64,000 nucleotides of DNA, taken from NCBI RefSeq assembly GCF_023509035.1, contig NZ_CP075583.1:5456001-5520000 (forward strand). Direction: 5' to 3'. This DNA comes from Janthinobacterium lividum. GTDB lineage: Bacteria > Pseudomonadota > Gammaproteobacteria > Burkholderiales > Burkholderiaceae_D. The position numbers were made by a program, and so were the translations under genes. This document shows, one piece after another, positions 59,554 to 64,000 of this stretch. Every line of letters starts with the position of its first letter. Position 1 is the stretch's first letter. The notes beneath the pieces were generated by a model. It did no database searches. It was not told where the DNA came from and saw only the letters and a program-made list of their open reading frames with translations.

Positions 59554-61361
59554 GAATAAATCTCCATGAAAGATTGGTGGTTGTCGGTTGTGCCTTCGAA
59601 GGGCTCGTGGTCGAGGGCGTGCATGCAGGCCCACGCCAGGTCGGCGTGGCCGGTTTCATCGGTGCGTCCCGCCACGTAGGTGACGTTGCGCCCGCTGGGG
59701 GTGAGGGTCTTGCGGATGGCCATGAACGATTGCGCGATGTCGGTCCAGCCGGCGTCAAACTCCAGCCGCGCGCGACTGATGATGTTTTTCGCCTTCAAGA
59801 CCATCCGCGTTTTGACCTCAGGCGAGTAGTTGATGGCGGTGACCGCCGGGAAGAACTGGCGCACGATGGGGAACACGCCAATGCCCATGCCCGTGGTATC
59901 GATGCCGATGTATTCGACGTTGTAACGCTGGGTCATCTGGCGGATGGATTCGGCGTGATCCTTGAAATCCTGCCCGCGCCACTGGTGGCGCTCCAGGATG
60001 CGGAACTTGCCGCCGGCCGTCATGGGCGGCGCCAGCACGACGCAGCCGGCGCTGTCGCCGTTCAAGGCCGGGTCGTAGCCGATCCACACGGGCCGGTTGC
60101 CGAACGGGCGCAGGCCCAGCAATGGCTTGTAGTCGTCCCACTCGACCCAGGAATCGACCATGCAGCGCTGCAGCTCGGCCAGCGGGAAGACCGAGGCCGA
60201 GTCGTCGATAAAGTTGCACATCAGCAGGTTGTCGAACTGGTCGGGGCTGTATTCGAAGTTGCGCAGCTCGTCGATGTCGAACAGGTTGCAGCCGCCGCGC
60301 TCGGCATCCAGGATGGTGACGATCTGGCGCCATATCTTGTCCTCGCCCGTGTAGCCCGACGACAGGCGGCCGTGGCTCACGTCGATGTTGACTTGATCGA
60401 TCTTGGCGCGGCGCTTGTTGAACAGCTCGCCCGTCCAGAACGGGTAGGCCTGGTGCGTGGTTGAGGATGGGGTTGAAAAGTAGGTCTTGCGCCACTTCTT
60501 GTGGATGGCCATGCCCGAGGCCACCTTGTTCAACTCCTGGAAATTCTGCGTCCAGAAGAATTCATCGAAGTAGAAATTGCCGTGGTAACCCTGCGCCGTG
60601 CGCGCGTTGGTGCCCAGGAAGTACAGATGCGCGCCGTTCGGCAAGACGATGGGGTCACCCGTCAGCTCGATGCCGGCCGCCTCGCGCGCGAATTGCACGA
60701 TGTATTGCTTGAAGACGTGTGCCTGGCTTTTTGAGGCGGACAGGAAAATCTGGTTGCGGCCCGTCGCCATGGCGTCGGCCAGCGCCTCGCGCGCGAAGTA
60801 CCAGGTGGCGCCGATCTGGCGGGACTTGAGGATGGCGCGTGTGCGCTGGTCGCCGTTGCGATACCAGACCTTTTGATAGTCGAAGAGCGAATCCTGGAAG
60901 GCGTCGAGCAGCTGGATTTTCTGTTCTTCGCTAAAGTCGTTGCGCGTTGGCTTTTTCTTCGGGCCGGCATTGCGGTTCGCCAGCTTGGGGTTGAGATCGA
61001 CCTCGTTGCCGCCAGGTTGTTCATAGCGGCGCACGCGTGCCATCTGCACGATGGTGCGCGCCAGCAAGTCAATTTCCTTGTAATCGCTACCGCTCTTGAC
61101 CTCTTTTTCGATCAGTTTCACCAGGCGCAACTCGGCCGACGCTTCGACGTGCTCGATGGCCTGCGCCTTGTCCCACTCGTCGCGCTCTTTCCAGCTATTG
61201 ATGGTGCTGCGCTTGATCCCCAGATGGCGGGCGATGGACGAAATGCGCCAGCCCTTCCAGTACAGGGCGCGCGCGGCGCGGCGCGGCTCGGATTCGGGCA
61301 CGGCCAGTTCGGCGATTTTCTCGTCGGGGGTTTGTTCGCGTGTTTTCTCGATTGTCAGCAT
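59550..61361 (-). CDS. P: Phage terminase large subunit (ATPase), P2 gpP family
   Basis: The 603-aa packaging motor has an N-terminal helix-turn-helix (WRISSIARHLGIKRSTINSWKER), the ATPase Walker A-like RAILKSRQIGATWYFAREAL, the coupling motif FDEFFWTQNFQELNKVASGMA, and a C-terminal RNase H-like nuclease (IGYDPALNGDSAGCVVL, IGIDTTGMGIGV). P2 gpP is 590 aa. I place the start at ATG 61361 (MLTIEKTREQTPDEKI); upstream codons lack coding character. It is divergent from the scaffold gene O, as in P2, with 136 bases holding both promoters. Confidence 0.94.
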   Translation of the reverse strand: MLTIEKTREQTPDEKIAELAVPESEPRRAARALYWKGWRISSIARHLGIKRSTINSWKERDEWDKAQAIEHVEASAELRLVKLIEKEVKSGSDYKEIDLLARTIVQMARVRRYEQPGGNEVDLNPKLANRNAGPKKKPTRNDFSEEQKIQLLDAFQDSLFDYQKVWYRNGDQRTRAILKSRQIGATWYFAREALADAMATGRNQIFLSASKSQAHVFKQYIVQFAREAAGIELTGDPIVLPNGAHLYFLGTNARTAQGYHGNFYFDEFFWTQNFQELNKVASGMAIHKKWRKTYFSTPSSTTHQAYPFWTGELFNKRRAKIDQVNIDVSHGRLSSGYTGEDKIWRQIVTILDAERGGCNLFDIDELRNFEYSPDQFDNLLMCNFIDDSASVFPLAELQRCMVDSWVEWDDYKPLLGLRPFGNRPVWIGYDPALNGDSAGCVVLAPPMTAGGKFRILERHQWRGQDFKDHAESIRQMTQRYNVEYIGIDTTGMGIGVFPIVRQFFPAVTAINYSPEVKTRMVLKAKNIISRARLEFDAGWTDIAQSFMAIRKTLTPSGRNVTYVAGRTDETGHADLAWACMHALDHEPFEGTTDNHQSFMEIYS

Positions 61362-61497
61362 GCCGCCAGCGTAGGCCGCGCGCGCGCGGAGCGGGGAAAG
61401 GCAAAAGTCGCTATGGCCCATAGCAACCCGCACCGCATTGAATCGCGGCGCCAAGACGTTGACCATGGCGTTATCCGATCAACCGAGAACGCCCATC

Positions 61498-62286
61498 ATG
61501 TCCAAATCAAAATTCTTCCGCGTCGCCACCGAAGGCGCCACCACGGACGGCCGCAACATCGACCGCACCACCATCGAGCAGATCGCCGCCACCTACAACC
61601 CGAAAACCTACGGCGCGCGCATCTGGCTGGAACACATTCGCGGCATCCTGCCCGACAGCCAGTTCAAGGCCTACGGCGACGTGATCGCGGTGAAAGCCGA
61701 GGAAGTAGACACCGATAGCGGCAAGAAACTGGCCTTGTTCGCGCAGATCGAACCCACGCCGGAACTGGTGGCCATCAACAAGGCGAAACAGAAGCTGTAC
61801 ACCAGCCTGGAAATCCAGCCCGACTTTGCCGACTCGTCGCAGCCCTACCTGGTCGGCCTGGGCGTCACGGACAGCCCCGCCAGCCTGGGCACCGAAGCGC
61901 TGAAATTTTCCGCCAGCCGCAAGCAGCAAAGCGCCAACCTGTTCACGTCCGCCGTCGAGGTGACGCTGGAATTTGACGAGCCGCAGGGCACCAAGCTGGC
62001 CGACGCCGTGAAAAACCTGCTGTCGCGCTTCTCCCATAAATCCGGCACCGACGCCGCGCAGTTCGCCGACATCAGCGAGGCAGTGGAGGCACTGGCCGGC
62101 CACGTCGTCACCGCCAACGACAACTATGCGGGCGCCATGGTCCGCCTGGAAAAAACCGAAACGGCATTGAAGGCCACGCAGGAAGAGCTGGCCACCTTCA
62201 AGGCGCAGATGGACGAGGCGCCAGGCAACGGCCCACGCCGCCCGGCCGCCACCGGCAACGACGGCGCCGTGCAGACCGAGTTTTAA
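61498..62286 (+). CDS. O: Phage capsid scaffolding protein/protease, P2 gpO family
   Basis: The 262-aa protein corresponds to gpO, which scaffolds capsid assembly and cleaves itself and capsid proteins. The serine-protease triad described for P2 (Asp19, His48, Ser107) has counterparts here at D17, H46 and S103, in the contexts ATTDGR, WLEHIRG and YTSLEIQP. The C-terminal third is coiled-coil scaffold (LEKTETALKATQEELATFKAQM). The ATG at 61498 opens MSKSKFFRVATEG. It heads the rightward O-N-M operon. Confidence 0.94.
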   Translation: MSKSKFFRVATEGATTDGRNIDRTTIEQIAATYNPKTYGARIWLEHIRGILPDSQFKAYGDVIAVKAEEVDTDSGKKLALFAQIEPTPELVAINKAKQKLYTSLEIQPDFADSSQPYLVGLGVTDSPASLGTEALKFSASRKQQSANLFTSAVEVTLEFDEPQGTKLADAVKNLLSRFSHKSGTDAAQFADISEAVEALAGHVVTANDNYAGAMVRLEKTETALKATQEELATFKAQMDEAPGNGPRRPAATGNDGAVQTEF

Positions 62287-62333
62287 GCGCGCGCCATCCA
62301 CCAACACCCCATTCAACAACGGAGCACTGAACC

Positions 62334-63353
62334 ATGAAAAAGCAAACGCGCCAGGTCTTTGGCCAGTATGAAACCCGCCTGGGCCAACTGAATGACACGG
62401 ACAACGTGGCCAAGACCTTTAGCGTCACGCCCAGCGTGCAGCAAAAGCTGGAAACGAAGATGCAGGAATCGAGCGAGTTCCTGTCGAAAGTAAACATCAT
62501 CGGCGTGACCGAGCAGGAAGGCGAAAAGCTGGGCCTGGGCGTCTCCGGCCCGATTGCCGGTCGCACCAACACCAAAGACAAGGAACGCAAGACGCGCGAC
62601 CTGTCCACCCTGGACGGCACCAAGTACCGCTGCGAGCAAACCAACTTCGACACGCATTTGAACTATGCCAAGCTGGACGCCTGGGCCAAGTTCCCCGATT
62701 TTCAATCGCGCGTCGCGAATGCCATCCTGACACGCCAGGCGCTGGACCGCATCGTCATCGGCTTCAATGGCGTCAAAGCCATGGCCGACACCGATCTGGA
62801 CGCCAATCCGCTGCTGCAGGACGTGAACAAGGGCTGGCTGCAGCACCTGCGCGAGCTGGCGCCCGAACGCGTGCTGGGCCTGGTCGCCAGCGGCATGCCG
62901 GGCAAGGTCATCATCGGCGACGTGGACGGCGCCGACTATGCCAACCTCGACGCGGCCGTCACCGATGCCGTCAACCTGCTGGACCCGTGGTATCAGGAAG
63001 ACACCAATCTGGTGGCCATCGTCGGGCGCAAGCTGTTGAACGATAAGTATTTTCCATTGGTCAACACCAAGCAGGCGCCCACGGAAACCCTGGCGGCCGA
63101 CATCATCATCAGCCAGAAACGCATCGGCGGCTTGCCAGCGGCGCGCGTGCCCTTCTTCCCCGATAACGCCATCCTGATTACGCGCTTCGACAATCTGTCG
63201 ATCTACTTCCAGGAAGGCGCGCGCCGCCGCCGCGTGGTGGACGAGCCCAAGCGCGACCGCATCGAGAACTACGAGTCGTCAAACGACGCCTACGTGATCG
63301 AAGACCTGGGCCTGGCCGCGCTGGTGGAAAACATCGAGCTGAAAGACAAGTGA
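62334..63353 (+). CDS. N: Phage major capsid protein, P2 gpN family
   Basis: The 339-aa protein is the HK97-fold major capsid precursor. It begins MKKQTRQVFGQYETRLGQLN and shows the P2-family blocks VNIIGVTEQEGEKLGLGVSGPIAGRTNTK, ALDRIVIGFNGVKAMADTDL, DKYFPLVNTKQAPTE and RDRIENYESSNDAYVIEDL. P2 gpN is 357 aa. The start follows GGAGCA. The stop overlaps the start of M by one base (TGATG). Confidence 0.95.
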   Translation: MKKQTRQVFGQYETRLGQLNDTDNVAKTFSVTPSVQQKLETKMQESSEFLSKVNIIGVTEQEGEKLGLGVSGPIAGRTNTKDKERKTRDLSTLDGTKYRCEQTNFDTHLNYAKLDAWAKFPDFQSRVANAILTRQALDRIVIGFNGVKAMADTDLDANPLLQDVNKGWLQHLRELAPERVLGLVASGMPGKVIIGDVDGADYANLDAAVTDAVNLLDPWYQEDTNLVAIVGRKLLNDKYFPLVNTKQAPTETLAADIIISQKRIGGLPAARVPFFPDNAILITRFDNLSIYFQEGARRRRVVDEPKRDRIENYESSNDAYVIEDLGLAALVENIELKDK

Positions 63354-64000
63354 TGGCCAACCAGTCCCCCGCCCTGCGCCACCGCGCGCGCATGCTAGCC
63401 GAGCGCACGGCTGGCGCCGCGCCGCCGCAAGGCGTCACCACCGGCACGGCCTACGACTTGATGCTCTACAAGCTTTCCGATGACCGCCGGCGCTTGAAAG
63501 CCATCCAGTCGGTGGAACGCAAGATCGAGGTCAAGGCGACCTTGCTGCCCGACTATGCGCAGTGGATCGATGGTGTGCTGGCCGGAGGCAAGGGTGCGCA
63601 GGATGACGTCTTCGCCACCTTGCTGGTGTGGCACATCGACACGGGTGAGTACGAGCGCGCCCTGGTCATGGCCTCCTACGCCCTGGAGCACAAATTCACC
63701 CTGCCCGATGGCTACAGCCGCGACATCGCCACCCTGATGCTGGACGAGTTTTCCGAAGGCTATTTGCACGGCAAGCTGGCCGGCGATCCGCAGCACGCGG
63801 CCCAGGTGCTGGGCACCGTCGAGCAGTTGACGGCCACCAGCGACGCCCCCGACCAGGCGCGCGCCAAGCTGCACAAGGCCATCGGCCTGGCCCTGGTCGC
63901 CGTGCTGGATCAGGCCGACGACACGGACATCGCCCCGGCGCTGGTGGCGCAAGCGGAAACGGCTATGGCCCAGCTGAAACGCGCGCGCGCTCTGTCGGAG
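63353..64000 (+). CDS. M: Phage terminase endonuclease/small subunit, P2 gpM family, 3' end outside window
   Basis: About 216 residues are visible. The start MANQSPALRHRARMLAE and the blocks YDLMLYKLSDDRRRLKAIQSVERKIEVKATLLPDYAQWIDGVL and TGEYERALVMASYALEHKFTLPDGYSRDIATLMLDEFSEG match the P2 gpM family, which makes the cos cut for packaging. The start codon overlaps the stop of N. P2 gpM is 247 aa, so only a short tail is missing. Confidence 0.93.
   Translation, partial: MANQSPALRHRARMLAERTAGAAPPQGVTTGTAYDLMLYKLSDDRRRLKAIQSVERKIEVKATLLPDYAQWIDGVLAGGKGAQDDVFATLLVWHIDTGEYERALVMASYALEHKFTLPDGYSRDIATLMLDEFSEGYLHGKLAGDPQHAAQVLGTVEQLTATSDAPDQARAKLHKAIGLALVAVLDQADDTDIAPALVAQAETAMAQLKRARALSE

Overview
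The window looks like chromosome of a Gram-negative betaproteobacterium of the Oxalobacteraceae (Janthinobacterium/Massilia type). This is inferred from the high-GC codon use, the PF10136-type 'site-specific recombinase' membrane protein, the DUF3079 protein, MsbA, a betaproteobacterial-type porin and the general gene mix; no rRNA or other definitive marker is present.

Layout. 1-13.1 kb: cell-envelope and membrane genes. These are an M16 metallopeptidase cut by the left edge, a TerC/CBS protein (YoaE type), a DUF3617 protein, a porin, a Gcr-type membrane protein translationally coupled to a phospholipase-D lipoprotein, and a minus-strand operon of PAP2 phosphatase, diacylglycerol kinase and metallophosphoesterase. 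13.1-13.5 kb: a 74-aa gene behind two perfect tandem LexA boxes. 13.5-40.2 kb: ordinary core and soft-core genes. They include an AI-2E-type permease, a DUF1501/DUF1800 pair, a cytochrome c, two divergent LysR/alcohol-dehydrogenase pairs, a MOFRL glycerate kinase, TerB/Alx/NhaR, a ClC channel with an in-frame amber codon, two tandem MORN-like paralogues, MsbA, an amidohydrolase, RNase Z, a Sel1 protein and a TetR/MFS pair.

40.2-49.3 kb: a transition zone of small genes, four of which carry a one-base frameshift at or beside a homopolymer run (ProX-type editing protein, GNAT, GFA protein, and a 1.46-kaa Ig-repeat autotransporter). 49.3-58.2 kb: a lower-GC accessory region with much non-coding DNA. 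It holds a RsbRD-type sensor kinase, an ECF-like sigma factor with a small downstream gene, an alpha/beta hydrolase, a McrB-N/HNH nuclease and several unknown small proteins. A dispersed repeat family has four copies here and one at 43.4 kb. There are also three pairs of 12-nt-period TACCTAC motifs that look like integrase arm sites, and a ~215-bp segment at 49.6 kb that is repeated at the edge of the prophage. I read it as a recurrent integration site carrying debris of several elements. 58.2-64 kb: one end of a P2-like prophage in canonical Q-P / O-N-M order, running off the right edge.

How things work together: the phospholipase D, PAP2 phosphatase, DAG kinase and MsbA genes all concern phospholipid and lipid A turnover. 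The SOS-boxed small gene shares its upstream region with the PAP2-DAGK-phosphoesterase operon, so DNA damage could influence both. In the accessory region the McrB-N/HNH protein is the only recognisable anti-phage candidate. The repeat, arm-site and cos-like signals are the least explained part of the window.
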